64,000 nt of DNA from Cherax quadricarinatus (Eukaryota; Arthropoda; Malacostraca; Decapoda; Parastacidae), in contig NW_027195234.1 of NCBI RefSeq assembly GCF_038502225.1, positions 194,093-258,092 of the forward strand, given 5' to 3'. The notes beneath the pieces are model-generated. The model was not told the DNA's origin, searched no databases, and saw only the letters and a list, made by a program, of their open reading frames with translations. Positions 1 to 12,375 of the stretch are shown here, in pieces (position 1 is the first letter of the stretch; each line of letters starts with the position of its first letter). A program made the position numbers and the translations under genes.

Positions 1-169
1 CAGCACTCGGAGACAAAATAGTTAATACTTGAATGATGTTAAACGTGTTACTGTTTTTCAGGATGACGGCCGCCGTGTACACGAAAGCTACATATCTTCC
101 ACTGAAGATATGTTGTTGCCGGGTACACTTGGAGAGGAGCTAAGATTCGAGCTGTACTTTCCAGTTCTC
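1..169 (+). other. Left flank of the minisatellite, possible short exon
   Basis: This is the only non-repetitive DNA left of the large array. A pyrimidine-rich tract ending in CAG at 59-61 resembles a 3' splice site, and GTAAGC at 174 resembles a donor. The stretch between them (62-173, 112 bp) is open in the frame reading DDGRRVHESYISSTEDMLLP and onward. I do not recognise this peptide. Such short open stretches arise by chance, so a real exon is only a weak possibility. Confidence 0.15.
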
Positions 170-346
170 CAGTGTAAGCTGGCGGGAACACTGGCTTGCA
201 GCGTAAGCTGGCGGGAACACTGGCTTGCAGCGTAAGCTGGCGGGAACACTGGCTTGCAGCGTAAGCTGGCGGGAACACTGGCTTGCAGCGTAAGCTGGCG
301 GGAACACTGGCTTGCAGCGTAAGCTGGCGGGAACACTGGCTTGCAG

Positions 347-2115
347 CATAAGCTGGCGGGAACACTGGCTTGCAGCGTAAGCTGGCGGCAACACTGGCTT
401 GCAGCGTAAGCTGGCGGCAACACTGGCTTGCAGCGTAAGCTGGCGGCAACACTGGCTTGCAGCGTAAGCTGGCGGCAACACTGGCTTGCAGCGTAAGCTG
501 GCGGCAACACTGGCTTGCAGCGTAAGCTGGCGGCAACACTGGCTTGCAGCGTAAGCTGGCGGCAACACTGGCTTGCAGCGTAAGCTGGCGGCAACACTGG
601 CTTGCAGCATAAGCTGGCGGCAACACTGGCTTGCAGCGTAAGCTGGCGGCAACACTGGCTTGCAGCGTAAGCTGGCGGCAACACTGGCTTGCAGCGTAAG
701 CTGGCGGCAACACTGGCTTGCAGCGTAAGCTGGCGGCAACACTGGCTTGCAGCGTAAGCTGGCGGCAACACTGGCTTGCAGCGTAAGCTGGCGGCAACAC
801 TGGCTTGCAGCGTAAGCTGGCGGCAACACTGGCTTGCAGCGTAAGCTGGCGGGAACACTGGCTTGCAGCGTAAGCTGGCGGGAACACTGGCTTGCAGCAT
901 AAGCTGGCGGGAACACTGGCTTGCAGCGTAAGCTGGCGGCAACACTGGCTTGCAGCGTAAGCTGGCGGCAACACTGGCTTGCAGCGTAAGCTGGCGGCAA
1001 CACTGGCTTGCAGCGTAAGCTGGCGGCAACACTGGCTTGCAGCGTAAGCTGGCGGCAACACTGGCTTGCAGCGTAAGCTGGCGGCAACACTGGCTTGCAG
1101 CGTAAGCTGGCGGCAACACTGGCTTGCAGCGTAAGCTGGCGGCAACACTGGCTTGCAGCGTAAGCTGGCGGCAACACTGGCTTGCAGCGTAAGCTGGCGG
1201 CAACACTGGCTTGCAGCGTAAGCTGGCGGCAACACTGGCTTGCAGCATAAGCTGGCGGCAACACTGGCTTGCAGCGTAAGCTGGCGGCAACACTGGCTTG
1301 CAGCGTAAGCTGGCGGCAACACTGGCTTGCAGCGTAAGCTGGCGGCAACACTGGCTTGCAGCGTAAGCTGGCGGCAACACTGGCTTGCAGCGTAAGCTGG
1401 CGGGAACACTGGCTTGCAGCGTAAGCTGGCGGGAACACTGGCTTGCAGCATAAGCTGGCGGGAACACTGGCTTGCAGCGTAAGCTGGCGGCAACACTGGC
1501 TTGCAGCGTAAGCTGGCGGCAACACTGGCTTGCAGCGTAAGCTGGCGGCAACACTGGCTTGCAGCGTAAGCTGGCGGCAACACTGGCTTGCAGCGTAAGC
1601 TGGCGGCAACACTGGCTTGCAGCGTAAGCTGGCGGCAACACTGGCTTGCAGCGTAAGCTGGCGGCAACACTGGCTTGCAGCGTAAGCTGGCGGCAACACT
1701 GGCTTGCAGCGTAAGCTGGCGGCAACACTGGCTTGCAGCGTAAGCTGGCGGCAACACTGGCTTGCAGCATAAGCTGGCGGCAACACTGGCTTGCAGCGTA
1801 AGCTGGCGGCAACACTGGCTTGCAGCGTAAGCTGGCGGCAACACTGGCTTGCAGCGTAAGCTGGCGGCAACACTGGCTTGCAGCGTAAGCTGGCGGCAAC
1901 ACTGGCTTGCAGCGTAAGCTGGCGGCAACACTGGCTTGCAGCGTAAGCTGGCGGCAACACTGGCTTGCAGCGTAAGCTGGCGGCAACACTGGCTTGCAGC
2001 GTAAGCTGGCGGCAACACTGGCTTGCAGCGTAAGCTGGCGGGAACACTGGCTTGCAGCGTAAGCTGGCGGGAACACTGGCTTGCAGCATAAGCTGGCGGG
2101 AACACTGGCTTGCAG
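347..2115 (+). repeat. 19-unit (551-bp) higher-order repeat inside the array
   Basis: The rare variant GCATAAGCTGGCGGG, always closing a triplet of GCGGG units, occurs at 347, 898 and 1449, spaced exactly 551 bp (19 units). It recurs at 2087, 638 bp (22 units) later. A second marker, GCATAAGCTGGCGGC, lies at 608, 1246 and 1768, that is 9, 12 and 11 units after the preceding first marker. The array therefore grew by duplicating blocks of about 19 units, followed by gain or loss of single units. Confidence 0.85.
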
Positions 2116-3448
2116 CGTAAGCTGGCGGCAACACTGGCTTGCAGCGTAAGCTGGCGGCAACACTGGCTTGCAGCGTAAGCTGGCGGCAACACTGGCTTGC
2201 AGCGTAAGCTGGCGGCAACACTGGCTTGCAGCGTAAGCTGGCGGCAACACTGGCTTGCAGCGTAAGCTGGCGGCAACACTGGCTTGCAGCGTAAGCTGGC
2301 GGCAACACTGGCTTGCAGCGTAAGCTGGCGGCAACACTGGCTTGCAGCGTAAGCTGGCGGCAACACTGGCTTGCAGCGTAAGCTGGCGGCAACACTGGCT
2401 TGCAGCGTAAGCTGGCGGCAACACTGGCTTGCAGCGTAAGCTGGCGGCAACACTGGCTTGCAGCGTAAGCTGGCGGCAACACTGGCTTGCAGCGTAAGCT
2501 GGCGGCAACACTGGCTTGCAGCGTAAGCTGGCGGCAACACTGGCTTGCAGCGTAAGCTGGCGGCAACACTGGCTTGCAGCGTAAGCTGGCGGCAACACTG
2601 GCTTGCAGCGTAAGCTGGCGGCAACACTGGCTTGCAGCGTAAGCTGGCGGCAACACTGGCTTGCAGCGTAAGCTGGCGGCAACACTGGCTTGCAGCGTAA
2701 GCTGGCGGCAACACTGGCTTGCAGCGTAAGCTGGCGGCAACACTGGCTTGCAGCGTAAGCTGGCGGCAACACTGGCTTGCAGCGTAAGCTGGCGGCAACA
2801 CTGGCTTGCAGCGTAAGCTGGCGGCAACACTGGCTTGCAGCGTAAGCTGGCGGCAACACTGGCTTGCAGCGTAAGCTGGCGGCAACACTGGCTTGCAGCG
2901 TAAGCTGGCGGCAACACTGGCTTGCAGCGTAAGCTGGCGGCAACACTGGCTTGCAGCGTAAGCTGGCGGCAACACTGGCTTGCAGCGTAAGCTGGCGGCA
3001 ACACTGGCTTGCAGCGTAAGCTGGCGGCAACACTGGCTTGCAGCGTAAGCTGGCGGCAACACTGGCTTGCAGCGTAAGCTGGCGGCAACACTGGCTTGCA
3101 GCGTAAGCTGGCGGCAACACTGGCTTGCAGCGTAAGCTGGCGGCAACACTGGCTTGCAGCGTAAGCTGGCGGCAACACTGGCTTGCAGCGTAAGCTGGCG
3201 GCAACACTGGCTTGCAGCGTAACCTGGCGGCAACACTGGCTTGCAGCGTAACCTGGCGGCAACACTGGCTTGCAGCGTAACCTGGCGGCAACACTGGCTT
3301 GCAGCGTAACCTGGCGGCAACACTGGCTTGCAGCGTAAGCTGGCGGCAACACTGGCTTGCAGCGTAAGCTGGCGGCAACACTGGCTTGCAGCGTAAGCTG
3401 GCGGCAACACTGACTTGCAGCATAAGCTGGCGGCAACACTGGCTTGCA

Positions 3449-6447
3449 GCGTAAGCTGGCGGCAACACTGGCTTGCAGCGTAAGCTGGCGGCAACACTGG
3501 CTTGCAGCGTAAGCTGGCGGGAACACTGGCTTGCAGCGTAAGCTGGCGGGAACACTGGCTTGCAGCGTAAGCTGGCGGGAACACTGGCTTGCAGCGTAAG
3601 CTGGTGGGAACACTGGCTTGCAGCGTAAGCTGGTGGGAACACTGGCTTGCAGCGTAAGCTGGTGGGAACACTGGCTTGCAGCGTAAGCTCGTGGGAACAC
3701 TGGCTTGCAGCGTAAGCTGGTGGGAACACTGGCTTGCAGCGTAAGCTGGTGGGAACACTGGCTTGCAGCGTAAGCTGGTGGGAACACTGGCTTGCAGCGT
3801 AAGCTGGTGGGAACACTGGCTTACAGCGTAAGCTGGTGGGGAACACTGGCTTACAGCGTAAGCTGGTGGGGAACACTAACTTACAGCGTAAGCTGGTGGG
3901 GAACACTGGCTTACAGCGTAAGCTTGTGGGGAACACTGGCTTACAGCGTAAGCTGGTGGGAACACTGGCTTACAGCGTAAGCTGGTGGGAACACTGGCTT
4001 ACAGCGTAAGCTGGTGGGAACACTGGCTTGCAGCCTAAGCTGGTGGGAACACTGGCTTACAGCGTAAGCTGGTGGGGAACACTGGCTTACAGCGTAAGCT
4101 GGTGGGGAACACTAACTTACAGCGTAAGCTGGTGGGGAACACTGGCTTACAGCGTAAGCTTGTGGGGAACACTGGCTTACAGCGTAAGCTGGTGGGAACA
4201 CTGGCTTACAGCGTAAGCTGGTGGGAACACTGGCTTACAGCGTAAGCTGGTGGGAACACTGGCTTGCAGCCTAAGCTGGTGGGAACACTGGCTTACAGCG
4301 TAAGATGGTGGGAACACTGGCTTACAGCGTAAGATGGCGGGAACAATGGCTTACAGCGTAAGCTGGTGGCAACACTGGCTTACAGCGTAAGCTGGCGGCA
4401 ACACTGGCTTGCAGCGTAAGCTGGCGGCAACACTGGCTTGCAGCGTAAGCTGGCGGCAACACTCGCTTGCAGCGTAAGCTGGCGGCAACACTGGCTTGCA
4501 GCGTAAGCTGGCGGCAACACTGGCTTGCAGCGTAAGCTGGCGGCAACACTGGCTTGCAGCGTAAGCTGGCGGCAACACTGGCTTGCAGCGTAAGCTGGCG
4601 GCAACACTGGCTTGCAGCGTAAGCTGGCGGCAACACTGGCTTGCAGCGTAAGCTGGCGGCAACACTGGCTTGCAGCGTAAGCTGGCGGCAACACTGGCTT
4701 GTAGCGTAAGCTGGCGGCAACACTGGCTTGCAGCGTAAGCTGGCGGAAACACTGGCTTGCAGCGTAAGCTGGCGGCAACACTGGCTTGCAGCGTAAGCTG
4801 GCGGCAACACTGGCTTGCAGCGTAAGCTGGCGGCAACACTGGCTTGCAGCGTAACCTGGCGGCAACACTGGCTTGCAGCGTAACCTGGCGGCAACACTGG
4901 CTTGCAGCGTAACCTGGCGGCAACACTGGCTTGCAGCGTAACCTGGCGGCAACACTGGCTTGCAGCGTAAGCTGGCGGCAACACTGGCTTGCAGCGTAAG
5001 CTGGCGGCAACACTGGCTTGCAGCGTAAGCTGGCGGCAACACTGGCTTGCAGCATAAGCTGGCGGCAACACTGGCTTGCAGCGTAAGCTGGCGGCAACAC
5101 TGGCTTGCAGCGTAAGCTGGCGGCAACACTGGCTTGCAGCGTAAGCTGGCGGGAACACTGGCTTGCAGCGTAAGCTGGCGGGAACACTGGCTTGCAGCGT
5201 AAGCTGGCGGGAACACTGGCTTGCAGCGTAAGCTGGTGGGAACACTGGCTTGCAGCGTAAGCTGGTGGGAACACTGGCTTGCAGCGTAAGCTGGTGGGAA
5301 CACTGGCTTGCAGCGTAAGCTGGTGGGAACACTGGCTTGCAGCGTAAGCTGGTGGGAACACTGGCTTGCAGCGTAAGCTGGTGGGAACACTGGCTTGCAG
5401 CGTAAGCTGGTGGGAACACTGGCTTACAGCGTAAGCTGGTGGGGAACACTGGCTTACAGCGTAAGCTGGTGGGGAACACTAACTTACAGCGTAAGCTGGT
5501 GGGGAACACTGGCCTACAGCGTAAGCTGGTGGGGAACACTGGCTTACAGCGTAAGCTGGTGGGAACACTGGCTTACAGCGTAAGCTGGTGGGAACACTGG
5601 CTTACAGCGTAAGCTGGTGGGAACACTGGCTTACAGCGTAAGCTGGTGGGAACACTGGCTTGCAGCGTAAGCTGGTGGGAACACTGGCTTACAGCGTAAG
5701 ATGGTGGGAACACTGGCTTACAGCGTAAGATGGTGGGAACACTGGCTTACAGCGTAAGCTGGTGGCAACACTGGCTTACAGCGTAAGCTGGTGGCAACAC
5801 TGGCTTACAGCGTAAGCTGGTGGCAACACTGGCTTACAGCGTAAGCTGGTGGCAACACTGGCTTACAGCGTAAGCTGGTGGCAACACTGGCTTACAGCGT
5901 AAGCTGGTGGCAACACTGGCTTACAGCGTAAGCTGGTGGGAACACTGGCTTACAGCGTAAGCTGGTGGGAACACTGGCTTACAGCGTAAGCTGGTGGGAA
6001 CACTGGCTTACAGCGTAAGCTGGTGGGAACACTGGCTTACAGCGTAAGCTGGTGGGAACACTGGCTTACAGCGTAAGCTGGTCGGAACACTGGCTTACAG
6101 CGTAAGCTGGTGGGAACACTGGCTTACAGCGTAAGCTGGTGGGAACACTGGCTTACAGCGTAAGCTGGTGGGAACACTGGCTTACAGCGTAAGCTGGTGG
6201 GAACACTGGCTTACAGCGTAAGCTGGTGGGAACACTGGCTTACAGCGTAAGCTGGTGGGAACACTGGCTTACAGCGTAAGCTGGTGGGAACACTGGCTTA
6301 CAGCGTAAGCTGGTGGGAACACTGGCTTACAGCGTAAGCCGGTGGGAACACTGACTTACAGCGTAAGCCGGTGGGAACACTGGCTTACAGCGTAAGCCGG
6401 TGGGAACACTGGCTTGCAGCGTAAGCTGGTGGGAACACTGGCTTGCA
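3449..6447 (+). repeat. 2999-bp higher-order block, copy 1
   Basis: This block is repeated immediately downstream with an offset of exactly 2999 bp. That length equals 103 units of 29 bp plus 12 extra bases, and exactly 12 units in the block carry the extra G (four near 3835-3930, four near 4070-4165, four near 5440-5545). Within 4322-5539 I see a single difference from copy 2: T near 4702 against C near 7701. Inside it, 3792-4027 and 4028-4263 form a 236-bp tandem duplication (eight units, four of them 30 bp). An older 1632-bp offset links the GTAACCTGG blocks at 3219 and 4851. Confidence 0.9.
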
Positions 6448-9446
6448 GCGTAAGCTGGCGGCAACACTGGCTTGCAGCGTAAGCTGGCGGCAACACTGGC
6501 TTGCAGCGTAAGCTGGCGGGAACACTGGCTTGCAGCGTAAGCTGGCGGGAACACTGGCTTGCAGCGTAAGCTGGCGGGAACACTGGCTTGCAGCGTAAGC
6601 TGGTGGGAACACTGGCTTGCAGCGTAAGCTGGTGGGAACACTGGCTTGCAGCGTAAGCTGGTGGGAACACTGGCTTGCAGCGTAAGCTCGTGGGAACACT
6701 GGCTTGCAGCGTAAGCTGGTGGGAACACTGGCTTGCAGCGTAAGCTGGTGGGAACACTGGCTTGCAGCGTAAGCTGGTGGGAACACTGGCTTGCAGCGTA
6801 AGCTGGTGGGAACACTGGCTTACAGCGTAAGCTGGTGGGGAACACTGGCTTACAGCGTAAGCTGGTGGGGAACACTAACTTACAGCGTAAGCTGGTGGGG
6901 AACACTGGCTTACAGCGTAAGCTTGTGGGGAACACTGGCTTACAGCGTAAGCTGGTGGGAACACTGGCTTACAGCGTAAGCTGGTGGGAACACTGGCTTA
7001 CAGCGTAAGCTGGTGGGAACACTGGCTTGCAGCCTAAGCTGGTGGGAACACTGGCTTACAGCGTAAGCTGGTGGGGAACACTGGCTTACAGCGTAAGCTG
7101 GTGGGGAACACTAACTTACAGCGTAAGCTGGTGGGGAACACTGGCTTACAGCGTAAGCTTGTGGGGAACACTGGCTTACAGCGTAAGCTGGTGGGAACAC
7201 TGGCTTACAGCGTAAGCTGGTGGGAACACTGGCTTACAGCGTAAGCTGGTGGGAACACTGGCTTGCAGCCTAAGCTGGTGGGAACACTGGCTTACAGCGT
7301 AAGATGGTGGGAACACTGGCTTACAGCGTAAGATGGCGGGAACAATGGCTTACAGCGTAAGCTGGTGGCAACACTGGCTTACAGCGTAAGCTGGCGGCAA
7401 CACTGGCTTGCAGCGTAAGCTGGCGGCAACACTGGCTTGCAGCGTAAGCTGGCGGCAACACTCGCTTGCAGCGTAAGCTGGCGGCAACACTGGCTTGCAG
7501 CGTAAGCTGGCGGCAACACTGGCTTGCAGCGTAAGCTGGCGGCAACACTGGCTTGCAGCGTAAGCTGGCGGCAACACTGGCTTGCAGCGTAAGCTGGCGG
7601 CAACACTGGCTTGCAGCGTAAGCTGGCGGCAACACTGGCTTGCAGCGTAAGCTGGCGGCAACACTGGCTTGCAGCGTAAGCTGGCGGCAACACTGGCTTG
7701 CAGCGTAAGCTGGCGGCAACACTGGCTTGCAGCGTAAGCTGGCGGAAACACTGGCTTGCAGCGTAAGCTGGCGGCAACACTGGCTTGCAGCGTAAGCTGG
7801 CGGCAACACTGGCTTGCAGCGTAAGCTGGCGGCAACACTGGCTTGCAGCGTAACCTGGCGGCAACACTGGCTTGCAGCGTAACCTGGCGGCAACACTGGC
7901 TTGCAGCGTAACCTGGCGGCAACACTGGCTTGCAGCGTAACCTGGCGGCAACACTGGCTTGCAGCGTAAGCTGGCGGCAACACTGGCTTGCAGCGTAAGC
8001 TGGCGGCAACACTGGCTTGCAGCGTAAGCTGGCGGCAACACTGGCTTGCAGCATAAGCTGGCGGCAACACTGGCTTGCAGCGTAAGCTGGCGGCAACACT
8101 GGCTTGCAGCGTAAGCTGGCGGCAACACTGGCTTGCAGCGTAAGCTGGCGGGAACACTGGCTTGCAGCGTAAGCTGGCGGGAACACTGGCTTGCAGCGTA
8201 AGCTGGCGGGAACACTGGCTTGCAGCGTAAGCTGGTGGGAACACTGGCTTGCAGCGTAAGCTGGTGGGAACACTGGCTTGCAGCGTAAGCTGGTGGGAAC
8301 ACTGGCTTGCAGCGTAAGCTGGTGGGAACACTGGCTTGCAGCGTAAGCTGGTGGGAACACTGGCTTGCAGCGTAAGCTGGTGGGAACACTGGCTTGCAGC
8401 GTAAGCTGGTGGGAACACTGGCTTACAGCGTAAGCTGGTGGGGAACACTGGCTTACAGCGTAAGCTGGTGGGGAACACTAACTTACAGCGTAAGCTGGTG
8501 GGGAACACTGGCCTACAGCGTAAGCTGGTGGGGAACACTGGCTTACAGCGTAAGCTGGTGGGAACACTGGCTTACAGCGTAAGCTGGTGGGAACACTGGC
8601 TTACAGCGTAAGCTGGTGGGAACACTGGCTTACAGCGTAAGCTGGTGGGAACACTGGCTTGCAGCGTAAGCTGGTGGGAACACTGGCTTACAGCGTAAGA
8701 TGGTGGGAACACTGGCTTACAGCGTAAGATGGTGGGAACACTGGCTTACAGCGTAAGCTGGTGGCAACACTGGCTTACAGCGTAAGCTGGTGGCAACACT
8801 GGCTTACAGCGTAAGCTGGTGGCAACACTGGCTTACAGCGTAAGCTGGTGGCAACACTGGCTTACAGCGTAAGCTGGTGGCAACACTGGCTTACAGCGTA
8901 AGCTGGTGGCAACACTGGCTTACAGCGTAAGCTGGTGGGAACACTGGCTTACAGCGTAAGCTGGTGGGAACACTGGCTTACAGCGTAAGCTGGTGGGAAC
9001 ACTGGCTTACAGCGTAAGCTGGTGGGAACACTGGCTTACAGCGTAAGCTGGTGGGAACACTGGCTTACAGCGTAAGCTGGTCGGAACACTGGCTTACAGC
9101 GTAAGCTGGTGGGAACACTGGCTTACAGCGTAAGCTGGTGGGAACACTGGCTTACAGCGTAAGCTGGTGGGAACACTGGCTTACAGCGTAAGCTGGTGGG
9201 AACACTGGCTTACAGCGTAAGCTGGTGGGAACACTGGCTTACAGCGTAAGCTGGTGGGAACACTGGCTTACAGCGTAAGCTGGTGGGAACACTGGCTTAC
9301 AGCGTAAGCTGGTGGGAACACTGGCTTACAGCGTAAGCCGGTGGGAACACTGACTTACAGCGTAAGCCGGTGGGAACACTGGCTTACAGCGTAAGCCGGT
9401 GGGAACACTGGCTTGCAGCGTAAGCTGGTGGGAACACTGGCTTGCA
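6448..9446 (+). repeat. 2999-bp higher-order block, copy 2
   Basis: This is the tandem copy of 3449-6447. The left junction is visible where units of GTGGG type are followed at about 6449 by GCGGC units, matching 3450. At the right end the copies diverge at about 9448, where copy 1 continues GGCGGC and copy 2 continues GGTGGG. The near-perfect identity implies a very recent duplication or an assembly duplication. Confidence 0.88.
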
Positions 9447-11849
9447 GCGTAAGCTGGTGGGAACACTGGCTTACAGCGTAAGCTGGTGGGAACACTGGCT
9501 TACAGCGTAAGCTGGTGGGAACACTGGCTTACAGCGTAAGCTGGTGGGAACACTGGCTTACAGCGTAAGCTGGTGGGAACACTGGCTTACAGCGTAAGCT
9601 GGTGGCAACACTTGCTTGCAGCGTAAGCTGGCGGCAACACTGGCTTGCAGCGTAAGCTGGCGGCAACACTGGCTTGCAGCGTAAGCTGGCGGCAACACTG
9701 GCTTGCAGCGTAAGCTGGCGGCAACACTGGCTTGCAGCGTAAGCTGGCGGCAACACTGGCTTGCAGCGTAAGCTGGCGGCAACACTGGCTTGCAGCGTAA
9801 GCTGGCGGCAACACTGGCTTGCAGCGTAAGCTGGCGGCAACACTGGCTTGCAGCGTAAGCTGGCGGCAACACTGGCTTGCAGCGTAAGCTGGCGGCAACA
9901 CTGGCTTGCAGCGTAACCTGGCGGCAACACTGGCTTGCAGCGTAAACTGGCGGCAACACTGGCTTGCAGCGTAAGCTGGCGGCAACACTGGCTTGCAGCG
10001 TAAGCTGGCGGCAACACTGGCTTGCAGCATAAGCTGGCGGCAACACTGGCTTGCAGCGTAAGCTGGCGGCAACACTGGCTTGCAGCGTAAGCTGGCGGCA
10101 ACACTGGCTTGCAGCGTAAGCTGGCGGCAACACTGGCTTGCAGCGTAAGCTGGCGGCAACACTGGCTTGCAGCGTAGGTGGGAACACTGGCTTGCAGCGT
10201 AAGCTGGTGGGAACACTGGCTTGCAGCGTAAGCTGGTGGGAACACTGGCTTGCAGCATAAGCTGGTGGGAACACTGGCTTGCAGCGTAAGCTGGTGGGAA
10301 CACTGGCTTGCAGCGTAAGCTGGTGGGAACACTGGCTTGCATCGTAAGCTGGTGGGAACACTGGCTTGCAGCGTAAGCTGGTGGGAACACTGGCTTACAG
10401 CGTAAGCTGGTGGGAACACTGGCTTACAGCGTAAGCTGGTGGCAACACTGGCTTACAGCGTAAGCTGGTGGCAACACTGGCTTACAGCGTAAGCTGGTGG
10501 CAACACTGGCTTACAGCGTAAGCTGGTGGCAACACTGGCTTACAGCGTAAGCTGGTGGCAACACTGGCTTACAGCGTAAGCTGGTGGCAACACTGGCTTA
10601 CAGCGTAAGCTGGTGGCAACACTGGCTTACAGCGTAAGCTGGTGGCAACACTGGCTTACAGCGTAAGCTGGTGGCAACACTGGCTTACAGCGTAAGCTGG
10701 TGGCAACACTGGCTTACAGCGTAAGCTGGTGGCAACACTGGCTTACAGCGTAAGCTGGTGGCAACACTGGCTTACAGCGTAAGCTGGTGGCAACACTGGC
10801 TTACAGCGTAAGCTGGTGGGAACACTGGCTTACAGCGTAAGCTGGTGGGAACACTGGCTTACAGCGTAAGCTGGTGGGAACACTGGCTTACAGCGTAAGC
10901 TGGTGGGAACACTGGCTTACAGCGTAAGCTGGTGGGAACACTGGCTTACAGCGTAAGCTGGTGGGAACACTGGCTTACAGCGTAAGCTGGTGGGAACACT
11001 GGCTTACAGCGTAAGCTGGTGGGAACACTGGCTTACAGCGTAAGCTGGTGGGAACACTGGCTTACAGCGTAAGCTGGTGGGAACACTGGCTTACAGCGTA
11101 AGCTGGTGGGAACACTGGCTTACAGCGTAAGCTGGTGGGAACACTGGCTTACAGCGTAAGCTGGTGGGAACACTGGCTTACAGCGTAAGCTGGTGGGAAC
11201 ACTGGCTTACAGCGTAAGCTGGTGGGAACACTGGCTTACAGCGTAAGCTGGTGGGAACACTGGCTTACAGCGTAAGCTGGTGGGAACACTGGCTTACAGC
11301 GTAAGCTGGTGGGAACACTGGCTTACAGCGTAAGCTGGTGGGAACACTGGCTTACAGCGTAAGCTGGTGGGAACACTGGCTTACAGCGTAAGCTGGTGGG
11401 AACACTGGCTTACAGCGTAAGCTGGTGGGAACACTGGCTTACAGCGTAAGCTGGTGGGAACACTGGCTTACAGCGTAAGCTGGTGGGAACACTGGCTTAC
11501 AGCGTAAGCTGGTGGGAACACTGGCTTACAGCGTAAGCTGGTGGGAAGACTGGCTTACAGTGTAAGCTGGTGGGAACACTGGCTTGCAGCGTAAGCTGGT
11601 GGGAACACTGGCTTGCAGCGTAAGCTGGTGGGAACACTGGCTTACAGTGTAAGCTGGTGGGAACACTGGCTTACAGTGTAAGCTGGTGGGAACACTGGCT
11701 TACAGTGTAAGCTGGTGGGAACACTGGCTTACAGTGTAAGCTGGTGGGAACACTGGCTTGCAGCGTAAGCTGGCGGCAACACTGGCTTGCAGCGTAAGCT
11801 GGTGGGAACACTGGCTTGCAGTGTAAGCTGGTGGGAACACTGGCTTACA

Positions 11850-12375
11850 CCAGAAGGCTGAAGCACACGTGTCTTCAAATAAGAAACCCTGTTTACTCAG
11901 TTATGCTGATCGGGTGTTACTCTACGTGGAGGTTCCTTGAAAAGTATCAGAGAAAAAAATATAGTCCGAAAATTACAAGAAACAGAAAGGGACAATATTA
12001 TCAGTGGTAGTTATAGTAAAACAAATAACAAAAAATAATATTTGCAAGAGCATCAATAGGAACAATAACATTTGAAGCATCAGAAGACGCAACAATAACA
12101 TCAACAGTAGCAATAACAGGAGGAACAATGCTAGCTTAAATATTTCTGCTCAAGCTACTTTTTAAAGAAGAAACAACTATAGTAATATTATTAGTATTAA
12201 GAGCACCGAGAACAGTAGCTGTGGCAATAATGTTAAATGTGACATCCGAAAAGGGGAGGAAGCAATAGAAAAAAAATGAAGAAATATGAAGTAATGTAAG
12301 GGTGGCAGTAGTAGCGTCAACATTAGCAGAGGGCCCCATATTTATGAAAACATTCACTTGTATATGGGTGGGAAT
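11850..12375. other. No recognised feature, AAC/ATA-rich
   Basis: The stretch after the array contains imperfect AACAATAACA runs at 12020-12125 and no convincing coding region. I see no element ends in it. Confidence 0.5.

Larger units (their letters stand above)
170..11849 (+). repeat. 29-bp minisatellite array, about 400 units
   Basis: The unit reads GTAAGCTGGYGGSAACACTG followed by GCTTRCAGC, and it repeats with almost no interruption for 11.7 kb. Sub-blocks differ at a few positions: GGCGGC-TTGCAGC dominates 385-3500, 4390-5150, 7390-8150 and 9600-10170; GGTGGG-TTACAGC dominates the right third; GGTGGC-TTACAGC occurs as six units near 5760-5930 (and 8760-8930) and about 13 near 10440-10800. 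Occasional 30-bp units carry an extra G, and one unit near 10175 has lost about 4 bp. Four-unit blocks with GTAACCTGG mark 3219, 4851 and 7850. All three minus-strand frames stay open for over 1200 codons simply because the unit lacks minus-strand stops and 29 is not a multiple of three. I regard those reading frames as by-products. Confidence 0.97.

Noticed and set aside
48..3936. Three overlapping minus-strand open frames of about 1215-1282 codons
   Set aside because: They come from the 29-bp repeat, which has no minus-strand stops in any phase. All three frames give the same cysteine-rich 29-residue repeat, and there is no gene context.
170..11849. CRISPR array, because of the 28-30-bp repeat period
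   Set aside because: The repeats are directly adjacent with no unique spacers, and the flanking content is eukaryotic.
170..11849. Telomeric or rDNA spacer repeat
   Set aside because: The unit does not resemble the arthropod telomere motif TTAGG, and no rRNA sequence adjoins it.
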